From contig JAEPRB010000055.1 in the NCBI GenBank assembly GCA_016758965.1, positions 124,001 through 188,000 of the forward strand: a stretch of DNA of 64,000 nucleotides, in the 5' to 3' direction. This document shows, piece after piece, positions 46,281-58,074 of this stretch. The notes under the pieces are model-generated. The model did not search any database. It was not told the DNA's origin and saw only the letters and a list, made by a program, of their open reading frames with translations. The stretch's first letter is position 1, and every line of letters starts with the position of its first letter. A program made the translations under genes and the position numbers. Origin of the DNA: Circinella minor. Its lineage: Eukaryota; Mucoromycota; Mucoromycetes; Mucorales; Lichtheimiaceae.

Positions 46281-46825
46281 TTTTTATGTCGTTTGTTTTG
46301 ATGCAAGGGATGTAAAAAAAAGAAGAACGATTTATAACAAGGGCTTTTAAATTTGCATCATTTTATAAGAAATTCTCAATGCATGTGAGTTTTTTTTTTA
46401 TTGTTGTTTCGGTTATGTAATAATAGTAATAAAACCCTCGCTTGAACCCTCTTAAAGTTCATTCAATTTGTTTTCTTTTTCCTGTTGGTGCAACAAGTCA
46501 TATTCTTTATCGGGAAAATGAATATTGGGACCCCTCTCGATCTTTCCTAGCCTGAGTGAGTGGCTGTCAACGAAAAAAGGTTCCGCGAAAGTTGTGGTGA
46601 GTATGATGCATCCCAAATAGAAAGAGCGAGCGACCAAAAGAGAGAGGGAGGGAGGGAGGGAGCAGGCAGACAGAAGGATTATTTAGTAGGACAATCACTC
46701 CCACCTTTTTTGTTTCCTTTTCTTTCTTTTTCTTTTTCTTTTTTTTTCTCTTTTTTTTTACTTCCTCTTGGACTTTCTTTTTCTTTTTCTTTTATTTTCT
46801 TAAAATTTTGTATTTAAACATCATT
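46281..46825. promoter_or_regulatory. Divergent promoter region (CYSTM / velvet)
   Basis: The CYSTM TATA (minus strand TCTTATAAAA) lies at 46361-46370. A GAGGGAGGGAGGGAGGGAG purine run spans 46643-46662. A long CT-rich leader (46709-46800) precedes the velvet ATG. Confidence 0.45.
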
Positions 46826-47820
46826 ATGACACATACACCTCCTGGAAACGCTCCCCTACCAGTCTCCACTCACCCTTTGGAATATTCTCCAGTTACACTT
46901 GACGGTTATTCCTCTCAGCACCATCTACGACACGAAAATGAAAGCATTATTGATACCACTATAAACGATGACCCCGACTATAGTATTCCTTTACCACCAC
47001 TACAAGAACTACTACAAACGACTATGCCAACAACAACAACAGAAACAGCACTTTCACACCAACATCAGTTGGCTAATGAAGACGCTCAACAACCTGTTCA
47101 TACCACGCATGGAACACATAGTTTTGAAAACTCTTTTATCTATAACCTTTCAATAGCTACTCCAGCAACAGCGTTTGTTGGGTGTAGTAGCAGTAATGAT
47201 AATCAACAAAAAACTGAGCGAGATAATACCATAAGTAGACCTCTACTCAACAACGTGATTAAGATGACAGAAACTCCTTATTCCTCTTCTTCGTCCATAT
47301 CTCCTTCAACACTGATACCTATAGACCCAGAAGTGTCATCATCATCAACAACAACAATGACACCCACTAAAAAAGAAAGTGGGAGTATGAATATTTTTCG
47401 AGGTTACAGATCTAAAAGTATGAGAGTAAAACGTAGCGACCAAGTACGCGCAATGATGGGTGAGGTACCGCGAAATATGCCGTCTTTGCTTTCGAATTAT
47501 ACTTTTATTGATAGCGCCAATAAGTATGTATCTAGAAAGCTTGTATACATACTGTATATATGACTACACACATATCCATACATTTATTTTAAAACACATG
47601 ATAATTATCATTAAGTTATATCTATATCTTTGTGTAGGTCATTTAGGTTGACTGTTGTTGAACAACCAAAAAGCTGTCGCGTCACCGGGTTCAGTAATAG
47701 CAGTGATAGACGACCAATCGATCCAACACCTATTGTGCATCTCTCAGTAACTGATAATAATCAGCGAATAGATCAAGAGTAAGCTGAAGCTCCAGATTGA
47801 AAACTACAATGACAGGTTTT

Positions 47821-47862
<42 letters not shown>

Positions 47863-48982
47863 CCGTTCCTCAGCTGGCAGTAAATCATAATTGCATATGC
47901 TAAAGAATATATCAAAATTGAATAATCATTTTTATCTATATTGTTTACACATACATATATATATATATCGAAAAATTGGAAAAACAATTTACAGGTCACT
48001 ACAAAATCCATTCTACGTTCTTCACGTATCCCTTGCTTCTGTTGATAAAACGAAACAATATGATGTTATTGTAAACTACCCACGGTTCCGAAGTAGCAAT
48101 AGCAGCATCACGGATGAAGCAACGGCAGCGGCAGCGGCAGCGGTAACAACAACGGTATCCAAAGATAACAATAGATCCAGGGCGTCGTCGTCGTCATCAT
48201 CATCATCATCGGTTGGAGCAGAAATTGTTACGTCTTTTTCAGACATGACGTCAACAGTAGAACAACAACAATCTATATCTACTTCTTCCTTCATGGCAAA
48301 TGAAGACTCTATCACTTTAGAACAACATCAGTTATCACCATCAGCATCCGAAGAAGAAATTTCTATGAACACCAATCAAGCCATTAGAGTTCTTGTTGGT
48401 CCACTTGTTAGCTCTGCCTCAACATTCAAAGGGCTGGATGACAAGCTTGGTATCTATTTTGCGTTTCCTGGTCTTTCTGTACGCGTATCTGGCACCTATC
48501 GATTACATTTTAGTTTATTATCACTTGGAAGGTTCGCAGCTCATTATTCGCTAAGATACCTGCATCTATTTTCTTTTTCTTTTATTATTATTGTTATTGT
48601 TGTTATTGTTTCTGTACTTAATGATCCAATATGATCAACATTCTTTAGTTTATTAACTGTTTCTTGATTAAACTTTTTTAAAAAATGTATTAGAAGTGAT
48701 AAAGTTCTTGCTGAAGAATATTCAGAACCATTTACAGTATATAAAGCAAAGTCATTCCCTGGGATGGAAGGTATGGATAACTAGATGTTGAACTTTTTGT
48801 TGAGCTTTCGATTTTCTCTCTTTCTTGAACATCAAAAGATATTCCTTTGTATTCCTAAGACATGATGTATTCTTTTGTTGTATATTTTAGAAACGAGCTT
48901 ACTAGCTGCTCATTTATATAATCAAGGTTTAAAGCTGCCGCTACGGACTAAGCCTCGTCAAAAACGGAAACAATCTACTTGA
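46826..48982 (+). CDS. Velvet-domain regulator, VelB-like
   Basis: Exons are 46826-47523, 47638-47778, 47995-48531, 48694-48770 and 48891-48982, 1,545 nt, 514 aa. The first about 230 residues are disordered (Thr/Ser/Pro/Gln). The velvet fold starts FRLTVVEQPKSCRVTGFSN and continues RRPIDPTPIVHLSV, QNPFYVLHVSL, GIYFAFPGLSVRVSGTYRLH, YSEPFTVYKAKSFPGME and HLYNQGLKLPLRTKPRQKR. A long Ala/Ser/Gln-rich insert (about 310-410) splits the fold, as in VelB. Velvet proteins are NF-kB-like DNA-binding regulators of sporulation, light response and secondary metabolism, and VelB pairs with VeA or VosA. The basic C-terminus could be a nuclear signal. The ATG at 46826 is chosen because upstream in-frame codons are non-ATG. 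The VelB assignment rests on the insert. Confidence 0.9.
47825..47861 (+). repeat. (TA)n microsatellite in velvet intron 2
   Basis: An uninterrupted alternating TA run of about 36 bases. A shorter one lies at about 47954-47968 in the same intron. Confidence 0.9.
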
Positions 48983-51900
48983 GCAAGTATATTTATATGG
49001 ACATCGAAAGTGAAACGGGTGTGTTTAAACCATCCCTATTATGCCCCTCCTCGTCATTTTTTTTCAATTGTTTTCCCCGACATATCCTTTCCCCACCCCC
49101 ACCCCCACCCCCCAAAAAAGAAGAAAAAAACAGACACCTGTAAAAAAAATAAGGGGAAAAGAGATGTAATTACAACAACATATGCAGTTTGATGATGACA
49201 AGCTTGTTTTCCAAGGGAATGGTATACATTACTTATCCTGGTAGTGCAACAAAGAAGCATATTTTTGGTAAACAATTATGAACATGCAGATCCTTTGCTT
49301 TCCTTCCCCCTTAGTCTTTTTTTTTTTTTATAAAAGAGCAGTACGTAAATCAACAAAAAAACTAGTTTTATCTTTTTTTTTAAAAAAAAGTTTAAGTTAT
49401 TATGTAATGTTATCTTTTTTTTGTGCGTCAAATTACCACATAACAACCAGCTGAATAAATGAAGTAAATATCATTGGATGCAGACTACCTTTGTGTCGTG
49501 GTCGTGGTCGCGGTGTTAATGATAATAATTACTATATGAGTATATGTAATATACAAATCAAACAACATAATATTTATAATCGCGTGGTGCACAAAAGTTT
49601 AAACCAAGTCTGGGAATGTATGAAACTTGCTAGTATTGGTTTCACTACATAAAAATCGTATACAGTATTATTTATTATAATACACGGACGCAAAAGCAGT
49701 TGTGTTATGTATATGATAAGTAATTGTACTATATAGTATCCTCTTTTGAGAAGCGTAATATAAAACCATATATAAAGACGCCAAGAAAAAAAATCACGCT
49801 GGTTATATATTAGATCACTAGTAAAACTATATTTTTTTAGTAAAACTCTAAAGTACACGTTCTAATAGCATTTTCTTAGTCTCTTAATCATCAATAATAC
49901 ATTGCATAAACGTCCTTCCACCCCAAAATTGTTGTTATTTGATATTAATTTAATGAGAATTATCGTTAAAAAACAGAACAAAGAAATACTGAAACCATTC
50001 GCGGGCTTAACAACAATTCTAGTTATTTATTTTTATGGTAAAACTCAATATATATATATGTATAAATATTTTAAAATAAAAATACAAGGAGCGACAATGA
50101 ATTAGATGCGATTGAAACATAATGAACTAGTTTCTAGAACGAAAAGCTGATTTATTCTTTTTCCAAAGTCTGCAATAATATATTTCTTTATATGTTTTTA
50201 TCAGATTATAAAGAAAAAGAGACTATCCTTTCAATACGTGGGAATTGCACACCTGTTATCATTTTCTTAATAATATTTGCTCATTATGATAACCGGAGCA
50301 TTTACAGCCACCGACAAATTGAATAATTAACCCTGTTCCTCCGAGTCGCCGAACGTTTTGTTTTGCTGATCAGTAATCGGGAACCAATAAACTTTTTTCC
50401 TACAAAGAATTCGATCAAATAGGTAAATACAAACACTTATTGAATCAGGTAAACCTTTTTTCAATGACTAAAAATGAAAAAAAAAAAAAACTTTGTGTTT
50501 TTTAATCATGTTAAAGCAACTCTTATTTACTATTGCATTTATAAGAAAGAGCTTCTTGTGTTTTTAAAAAAAGAAACTATAAGAGATGGCAAGAGCGAAA
50601 TACTTGTAACAATGAAACATGTAAACGATCTACACCAATTGTTCTGTTAATGGATGTATCAAGCGAAATGATTTTATAGGATTTTTCTAATAAAAAAATT
50701 ACGTCCCTGATAAGTATGATGAGCGGACAGAATTGGAAAGATGGTTTCACTGAAGTGTTAGCATGAAGTATCTCTCCTAATAATAATAGGAATTAATATA
50801 GAACACTAATTGGTTTCGATCACATTCAACAAGAAACAACGCCATGTGCACCGCTTCCAGGTATGTTGTAGTGCTGTTTTTTTTTATTCTCCAATTTTTT
50901 TTTGGGTGTACGTATGTTCTTTTTGATTTTATATAACAAAGCACTATTACGAATCACGTAAAGTAACTTCGCCTAAACTTTAAAATCATAAAACTCAGTG
51001 TGTCTTTAGGTTGATCTTTTCCCCTTAAGCCTTCCCTTATTTTGGAATAATTTAGTAGGTACGGTGATTTAATGATAGTTGGCAGTATCGACCTTTACAC
51101 CCGAAACGAAGATTGTTGATAAAGTACAACACAGCAGTATTTGGGGAGCTTAATCCTCTCAAGTCACTCATCAAACACCACCTGAGAATATTGAGTACCA
51201 TAATAGGTATACACTAACCATTAGAGCGTGAGGCTCAGTATAAAGATGACTCTTAGATTATTACAACAAGTGATATAATACAGATTAACAATGATAGGCC
51301 AATTGCGTCGTACAATCTCTTTTTTCAGCTTTCAAATATTCAACGAATTATTGCGTCAAGATCACGAAAGAACTTTAAAATTGAAAACTGTGACAAACAT
51401 TGTTTACTATGTTTCACTTCGTTGCATAATGATAATAATAACAAGGTACGTAAACGTAGCTCGTTATGTCGTAAGGTTGGTTCTTTCATACTTAAACACG
51501 TACACTTCCGGATACAACCAAAAGAAAAAAAAAAGGCTGATGGGTTCGAAAATTTTTTATTCGGTGTTATGATCAACTCCTCAACCTCTTTATGGATGTA
51601 GAGAGGAAAGTTACGTCGGTATTTGCTCTCTCTGGTTATGTCGTGACTTTAATGAAATAATACTTCTTTAAATGTCTTGAAACCCAGAATGACTGGTTGA
51701 AGAAACATATCGATTCATTATAAAAAATATTCACAAACTAAACCATTCCCATAATTTGGCTTTTAAACCGTCTGCCTCGAACCGACTGGGATAATAACTT
51801 AAGAGAAATCTTCTAATCTTTGAGGCGAGATTAGAATACTTTTCCGAGTTTCTGGATCCAAATAGTCTTGTGTGACATTGATCTGATGATAACTTTATGG

Positions 51901-53355
51901 CTCTGAACACACACACACATACACATACACACGCACAAGAGCTCAATGTTATTTATAATGTTTTCTTCACTCTTGAATATTATGGACATTTAAAAAAATA
52001 TTCTAGTTTTATAGTCCAAAAACGTCTTTGTTCCCTGAAACTTCAATTTGGATCAGGTTTAACACTCTATTATTTTTAATTAGATTTCTTGCCCCCATAA
52101 CATGAACAAAAGGGTTACTTTTTGGATGCATTGCACGGTTTATATGCTACTTACTGAAAACCGTTTTTCTGGGTTATGGATGCCAATAAGCAGCCAAGTT
52201 AATAACGACATAATAGTTTTCATCTACGTAAGCTATTATTCTTTTGTAAACAAAAATGAGTTATAATATTCTTGATGAATTCACCACTGCCGTCAAATTG
52301 TTTTCTTGCTTGTATAATTAAGGATGAAATTTAAGTACGTAGTCCCTTTTTTTGTATAGATTTTCGTTATGCATTTTGAATAAAAAACATTACAAATACC
52401 ATTATTTATAACTACTCAACAATAACTCAGTCTTTTTTTATTGGTACAGTATTTCGATTTGTGTGATGTGTTGATAGACATACACTATACATAGGTACCT
52501 CTCCACATTTGGAATAAATGTTAAAAAAACATGTACTGTTTTTCCATGTGCTGACTGTTTATTCTTCTCAAATCAATCGGCGACTAGACAGCATGAATCT
52601 TCACTTTCACCTGAAAAAAATCACACCCATATTTTTTACGCGCTTAGTAGTTTTATCGCGAACTACCAGCATTTTTTTTTTCAAATCTGTGAAAATCTCG
52701 GGTTGAATATGTACAGTAGAGGTCTCTGCTTAATAACCTTTTCGCAAGTACAATGTACAGTTCGGAAAAGAAAGCTTTAAATATCGGCACTCAGAAGTTA
52801 TGATATTATGTGGTAAGTATCTTCTCAATTCAAGTTAAGTTACAGTAGTATTGTGCAAAGCATTATTAGTTGATAAACACAGCATGTAAATAAGCATTAC
52901 CATTTTACCTGTTGTTACTCTCACCTTTTCTTGCTATCATATGTTAATTTTTGATAAAGATCATAGCCATCGTAACGATAATATTCCCCTTCTTAACAAG
53001 TTACATATTATTCTTTCAAATTCAAAATTATTGTTTTTCATTGAAAAGTGGATACTAATTACGTAGGTTCTTTTACCACTCAATATAATAAGAATACAGC
53101 AGTGGTTAGTCAATTAGTTTATAGAATCCTTTGCGATATACGTACATTACAAAAGTGACACTAAAATAAAAAGTGAAGTATGTTGGAATAAATAGTCGAC
53201 ACTTATAAAGAATAGATAAAAACTTCTGTTAAGAAGAAAGAGCCCAAAAGTAAACAGGAAGAGTCATAGTAATATTGGAATGTCTACTCTATTTGTGCTT
53301 TTAGCACACCAGTAACTTTTACTATGTTTCCTGACAAGTTCCGAAAATATGATCT
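48983..53355. other. 4.4-kb gene desert with possible relics
   Basis: AT-rich. A minus-strand coding-like island at 51906-51731 (SNLASKIRRFLLSYYPSRFE, then KAKLWEWFSL) and a plus-strand piece ending at a good donor near 50861 (GFDHIQQETTPCAPLP) look like gene fragments. A CA-rich repeat lies at 51907-51933. TACAGTAGAGGTCTC at 52713-52727 resembles a pogo-type transposon end but has no partner I can see. No complete gene. Confidence 0.4.
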
Positions 53356-54619
53356 TAGGGTGTATTTCACCAATAACCACCCAAAATTTGGCCCAATTTT
53401 AAAGATTTTCAGAGACATGCAAAATAATTTTTTCATTTTTTTAATCGATAACATATAATTTTATGCATATTTAAAACATTTATTATGGATTAACTTCTAA
53501 AAAAAAGTAGTTGCCTCGATGCTGAAAGTTGTCAAAGTTGGTCGGTAAAACTGGATTTTAGCAGAGGGGGGATAATATTGAAACAATCGGATTAATGTAG
53601 CTCCGTCATGTTACACAAACCTTTCTGCGGAGTTACGTTGATGCCAAAGCAAACGGGTTACTAGGCATCTCTAAGACCCAGTAATACGATCTATATCTTC
53701 TCCTTATGCCTAACTTAAGTAAATGTAAACAAGCTGCAAAAAAATGACGGTGAAAAGATAATGTTCATTTTGATCCTGAATCCCATAGTAATATTACAGA
53801 TTCCCAAGTAGAAGTCAATGATGGCTTGGATGAAGCAATCATTGACTGGGATGATTTAGAATTGACAGTTGTGCTTACTGACAGAACTCTGTAGTGTCCT
53901 CTACTTTGGAAAGAAGAAACTGACAGTTCAATTTGTAGTGTATATAATAAAGATTCTCATGCTACAATTTGGCAAAAATGTAGAGAGAGTGAAAAAACAT
54001 CCAAAGGCTAAAAAAAAATTAATACTTTTTTCTCGCCAGTTCCCAAAGATAACCAACAAGAACAGGAGATGTAACGAATGATAACTAGTGCTGCGCAAAA
54101 TATCTTCTTGCTTCTCAACCTGATTTCTATGAACAGAAGATAGCACTTTGTAAAACTATAGAGCATGCAGGGCATACATTTGAATTATACCCTAAATTCC
54201 ACTGTGAGTGTAACTGGATCAAAAGTAACTGGGGTGCAACAAAACGTATAGCATGAGTGAAATGTGATTGCTCATTCCAAGCTCTCAAACAAAATTTACC
54301 AGGCTTCTTGAATTTTGTATCGTCTATTAATGAGGCACCAACTACAATTCACTGATTTTTTGGCAAAGTTTGGCATTTTATTAATGCTTATTCCCAAAAT
54401 TTTCTCATTGATGATGCTTTTGACTAGGTAGAAAAGTTTTCTTTATGCAAATATGCTTCACATTGCCATATTGGCATCCATTTTTACTTCTGTCACCTTT
54501 TTTCTTCAATTTCGAGTTACACAGTAACCATTTTGCTTACCATATATAGAAGCGGTACTTCAAAAGACAAAATTGAAACAATTTTTGATTTTGGGCGGTT
54601 ATTGGTGAAATACACCCTA
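53356..54619 (+). mobile_element. Defective Tc1/mariner-type DNA transposon, 1,260 bp between TA duplications
   Basis: The ends are near-perfect inverted repeats: left GGGTGTATTTCACCAATAAC, and the right end read inward is identical over those 20 bases, continuing C-R-CCCAAAAT. TA flanks both sides. Inside is a broken transposase on the plus strand. The whole is too short for an intact fungal Tc1-like element, so it is an internally deleted copy. Confidence 0.85.
53706..54470 (+). pseudogene. Broken Tc1/mariner-type DDE transposase
   Basis: An ATG at 53706 opens MPNLSKCKQAAKK and hits a stop. The downstream frames carry SHATIWQKCRESEKTSKG (about 53960-54010) and then, after a short gap, LASQPDFYEQKIAL, GHTFELYPKFHCECNWIKSN with WGATKR, and CDCSFQALKQNLPGF (54100-54320). 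These match the N-terminal KxxxxAA start and the C-terminal HTxxxxPxFHCELNxIE..W block I know from fungal Tc1/IS630-like transposases. At least four in-frame stops, loss of most of the catalytic core, and Lys at the expected third acidic position (WIK instead of xIE) make it inactive. Confidence 0.8.
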
Positions 54620-55318
54620 TGTGACAGAACGTAGCATTTGTATTATCAGATTTTTTTTTACTCAGTTTGTTGTGAAATGGAAAGGATCCAGGTTATTATT
54701 AACAAATCAAGTAGTATGTGATCACTTAAAAGAAAAACTGGAAACAGTCCATGTAGTCCGTGTCCAACTTTTAATTTTGCAGTTTAAACTTTATAGTGTG
54801 ATTCCATGGAGTTGACGGCTTTGAAGATTCTTGGATACATTAATAATGCAGTTTCTCATATAAAATCTATAACATTTTTTGATACTGTTAAAGGAGTCAA
54901 TTATATCGAATTATCATTTCCATTAAAGTATTGTTATTCAAATCGCATAAAAAAAGGAAAGATGAAGTCATAAAGTATATATAATACGTATATTTTTTAT
55001 TGTTTTGTACATTCATTTAACGTCAAATCCGCTTGTAACAATAATAACAAAAAATGTAATCATAGTAAACATGCCATCGTTAATAACAAAAATCTCTGAA
55101 TCAGAATGGACTTAAAGCGTTCCAAGTTTGATACAATATTCGGACTGAAAGAAAGTCAAGCCAGAACCAAATCTATATTAAGTAGCTACACGTGGGGAAA
55201 TAAAGTCAAGTGTACATTATATTAAAATAGCTGATATAATTTCTGAGAGTTTCCAGTGGAATTTAATCAAAGTGCTTAAGTATATAATAATAATAAAGTA
55301 ATTGTACTTTAATTGGTA
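54620..55318. other. AT-rich spacer between two transposons
   Basis: Small low-complexity frames only. It lies between the Tc1-like element and the fold-back element. No gene. Confidence 0.5.
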
Positions 55319-56118
55319 TACAGTCACCGCTCGCTATAACGATATTCGATATAACGATATTTCGATATAACGATAGGGTTTTGGAGTGTAAGACAGATTA
55401 AGCAGGGAAATATCGTTAATTTTATATAACGATATCCGATAGGGTTTTAGCAAAAATATCGTTATATCGAGCGGACAAATAACATCTTTATTTTTTTAAA
55501 AAGGAAATAATACTAGTTTGTTGGGCATTTTTTTATGTTCTAACTTTAGTTCTTAAACATTTTTGTCAAGTCTTAATAATTTGAATATCAAATTTATCTT
55601 CAGGCACCGTCTTTTCCACAAAAAAGAAAGCAAGTGATATTCTGCTTCTGCTTCTTTCTTGTAAAAATTAGATTTGTTTTTTCCCCAATTATGCTTGGCT
55701 AACTTTTTCTTTGTCAATTGGCATGGATTTGTAAACAATAATATGTAGACGGTTTTCGATGCTTATCATAATATGATACTCGCATTTTTTTTCTTATAGA
55801 CGATCAGAATTAATTATATGTGATTATGTAGTCGCAATTCATTTAGAAGTAATAAGACAAGGAATATTTAATAAAGAAAACTATACAAAAAAAAAAGAAC
55901 TGTTTTATTTTTATAGCTTATTTTTAGTATGGACAATATAAAGTTCTAGAGTTTAGTCTTTTTACAAGACATATAGATACAAATAAGGCCAAGTACATAT
56001 AGATGACATTTTATCCGATCATTATAACTCAGGTCAAGAATTCGATATAACGATAATTCGATATAACGATACACTTTTGGTCTGACGGGGTGTATCGTTA
56101 TATCGAGCGGTGACTGTA
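55319..56118. mobile_element. 796-bp fold-back, pogo/Jerky-like TIR element
   Basis: Both ends read inward CAGTCACCGCTCG-M-TATAACGATA, flanked by TA. The left terminal 158 bases fold on themselves: CCGCTCGCTATAACGATA at 55327-55344 pairs with TATCGTTATATCGAGCGG at 55459-55476. The right end (about 56038-56116) has the same arrangement. The word TTCGATATAACGATA is repeated at least five times. The 550-base centre is unrelated and holds one minus-strand 61-codon frame (55738-55553, Lys-rich, ATG start) that I cannot place. Non-autonomous. Confidence 0.85.
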
Positions 56119-56775
56119 GTATCATTTTCTTCCATTATTCTTTGATTTGTAACACAGTTACACCTAACAAACATGGACTTTATTTTATCTGATCATTTTG
56201 AATATGTATCATAAAAATAGAGACACTGCCTACATGATTAATTTTTACTTGAGCGTATTTTTTTGTACATGAATCAGTAAATGGAAGCTCGATTTCATTT
56301 TAGGATACTCATTGTAGAGAGAAGTCACTTCTCTTTTAAGAGATATATCGAAGCTGAGCTCTATATGTATTATTATACGCAACTGTTATGTCAAGGCCTA
56401 AATAAAAGAACACGAGATTTCTTTTAAGAAAAATGTCGAAAGTATGATTTTTTTTAGAATTGGAAAAATGAAGAATAGGGTATTATGATAATTAAAACTT
56501 GTGAATAACAATGTAAGATGAAGGATGATCAGGTAATAAATAAAACTACTGTATGTGTAAAAATTAAAAAAAGAAAAAAGAAACGAGGCTCAATCAAATA
56601 AAGAAAAACAATATCACAATGATGAAAGTGGGGATGGAGAAATTAAGAGATATATGATGACGAGAATTACAGAAGTACGTGTGTTTAAAAAGAAAAAAAA
56701 CGACAGCTCTTTACCTACTATCAAAAGGAATGCAAATAATGTAAAAATAATATAAAGAAAATTATCAAATGGAAT
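56119..56775. other. 3' flank of the F-box gene, AT-rich
   Basis: No open frame of note. Several AATAAA words (for example AGTAAATAAAACTACTG near 56540) could serve the minus- or plus-strand 3' ends. Confidence 0.4.
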
Positions 56776-58074
56776 CTATGCTTTCAAACCAAGTCGACGA
56801 AGTAAACTGACACGCTTAAATCGCCATTCCTCTTCGGAATCCTGGACACGACGTACTACATCTTCTTCGCCCAATAACGATCCATTTCCAACCACATAAG
56901 ATTTAGCAAAAGTGTATTTCCACAAAACCCTAGCATCAACACCAGCACCTTCCAACATATGTTGAAGACGAGATAAACGGGTATGACATTCATGAGTGTG
57001 ACATTGAGCATAGGCCAATAATTCGGGTGTAACTTGATCCTTATTATTATTTTCGTCGTCAGTGCTATGAGCGGAGACTGTATCATGGAAACAATGCATA
57101 TCATGAACCGTGGGAAACTGGTGAGACGCCGACTGTTGCTGAGTTTTTAGGTTAGTTGTTGCTGTTGTCACTTGTAATAAAGGTGGCGTCAATTGATCAT
57201 CTTGTATATGGACAATGTGGGAAATTACTGGTTCAGATAATGGATCATACTTGAAAATACCATGGCGGGCTAGAGCATGGCCCAATTGTGCATAGCGTTT
57301 TGGATAGATTTGAGTGGGTGGAATCTCCGGTTCCAAACCTGACATGAGCCAGCCCAAAGTGACTCTAAGCCAGCGTGGTTTCATAAAGGAGGATGATGTT
57401 GGTACAGTAGGGTAAGCATAATAAGGTGATGTTTGTTGTTGATTATGATGATGGTGCTGAACATACGATAATGCAAGAATTAAACCCTTGTCACCCACAT
57501 ATTGTTGATTAATGCTGTTGGGGATGGAAGCAGAAGACATATCATCTAACATTATTGTTTTTGTTGACCAAGCTGGTAATTCATACATGCGTTCAACTGC
57601 AGGATTGTAATCCATATGAAAAAGCATCAAAGCCTGATCTTGTGGGCTAAGATTATTATTTGCTAATACAGCAAGAGACGAAGTCGATGAGATTGTGTTG
57701 GAGGGCGACATCCATTGACTGAAATGAATTTGCATTTGACGATGACAAGTACTCCAAGGATTACTTGAATCAACCGTCATGGGAACAGGAGCAGCATTAG
57801 ATTGTGGACGGAATTCAACAATACGGTTAATGGGATCATAGGAATGGGGGATTAACTCGACAGAGACTTTTCTAAACTTGTCACCAATTCGAAGGTAAAC
57901 TTTTTGTTGTTGCGATCGAATCTTCATATAAATAAACTCTTCAGCCATATTTTGCCAAACCTTACACACACTTCGTATCCGATAGATCTCAGTTAGTGAC
58001 ATGAACGAGAAAATATGTAATATCATTTCTGGTGCAAGGCGTTCCATAATAGATTGGCTTGTAATGGAAGGCAT
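56776..58074 (-). CDS. F-box protein
   Basis: A single-exon frame of 432 aa from the ATG at 58074. The N-terminus (about 9-50) is an F-box: RLAPEMILHIFSFMSLTEIY, then RSVCKVWQNMA, which binds Skp1 in SCF ubiquitin ligases. The rest has no LRR or WD repeats that I can see. It has a region RKVSVELIPHSYDPINRIVEF, a middle part KPRWLRVTLGWLMSGLEPEI and a Cys/His cluster CHTHECHTRLSRL near 370, followed by a basic end. His/Gln-rich inserts (QHHHHNQQQ) are low-complexity. The substrate-recognition part is of an unknown family, so the target is unknown. Confidence 0.85.
   Translation of the reverse strand: MPSITSQSIMERLAPEMILHIFSFMSLTEIYRIRSVCKVWQNMAEEFIYMKIRSQQQKVYLRIGDKFRKVSVELIPHSYDPINRIVEFRPQSNAAPVPMTVDSSNPWSTCHRQMQIHFSQWMSPSNTISSTSSLAVLANNNLSPQDQALMLFHMDYNPAVERMYELPAWSTKTIMLDDMSSASIPNSINQQYVGDKGLILALSYVQHHHHNQQQTSPYYAYPTVPTSSSFMKPRWLRVTLGWLMSGLEPEIPPTQIYPKRYAQLGHALARHGIFKYDPLSEPVISHIVHIQDDQLTPPLLQVTTATTNLKTQQQSASHQFPTVHDMHCFHDTVSAHSTDDENNNKDQVTPELLAYAQCHTHECHTRLSRLQHMLEGAGVDARVLWKYTFAKSYVVGNGSLLGEEDVVRRVQDSEEEWRFKRVSLLRRLGLKA

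Noticed and set aside
48076..48315. Minus-strand ORF in the velvet gene
   Set aside because: Reverse-strand shadow of the Ala/Ser repeats of velvet exon 3.
51340..51576. Opposed ORFs on both strands
   Set aside because: No splice sites or recognisable motif; both are rich in runs and are probably chance.
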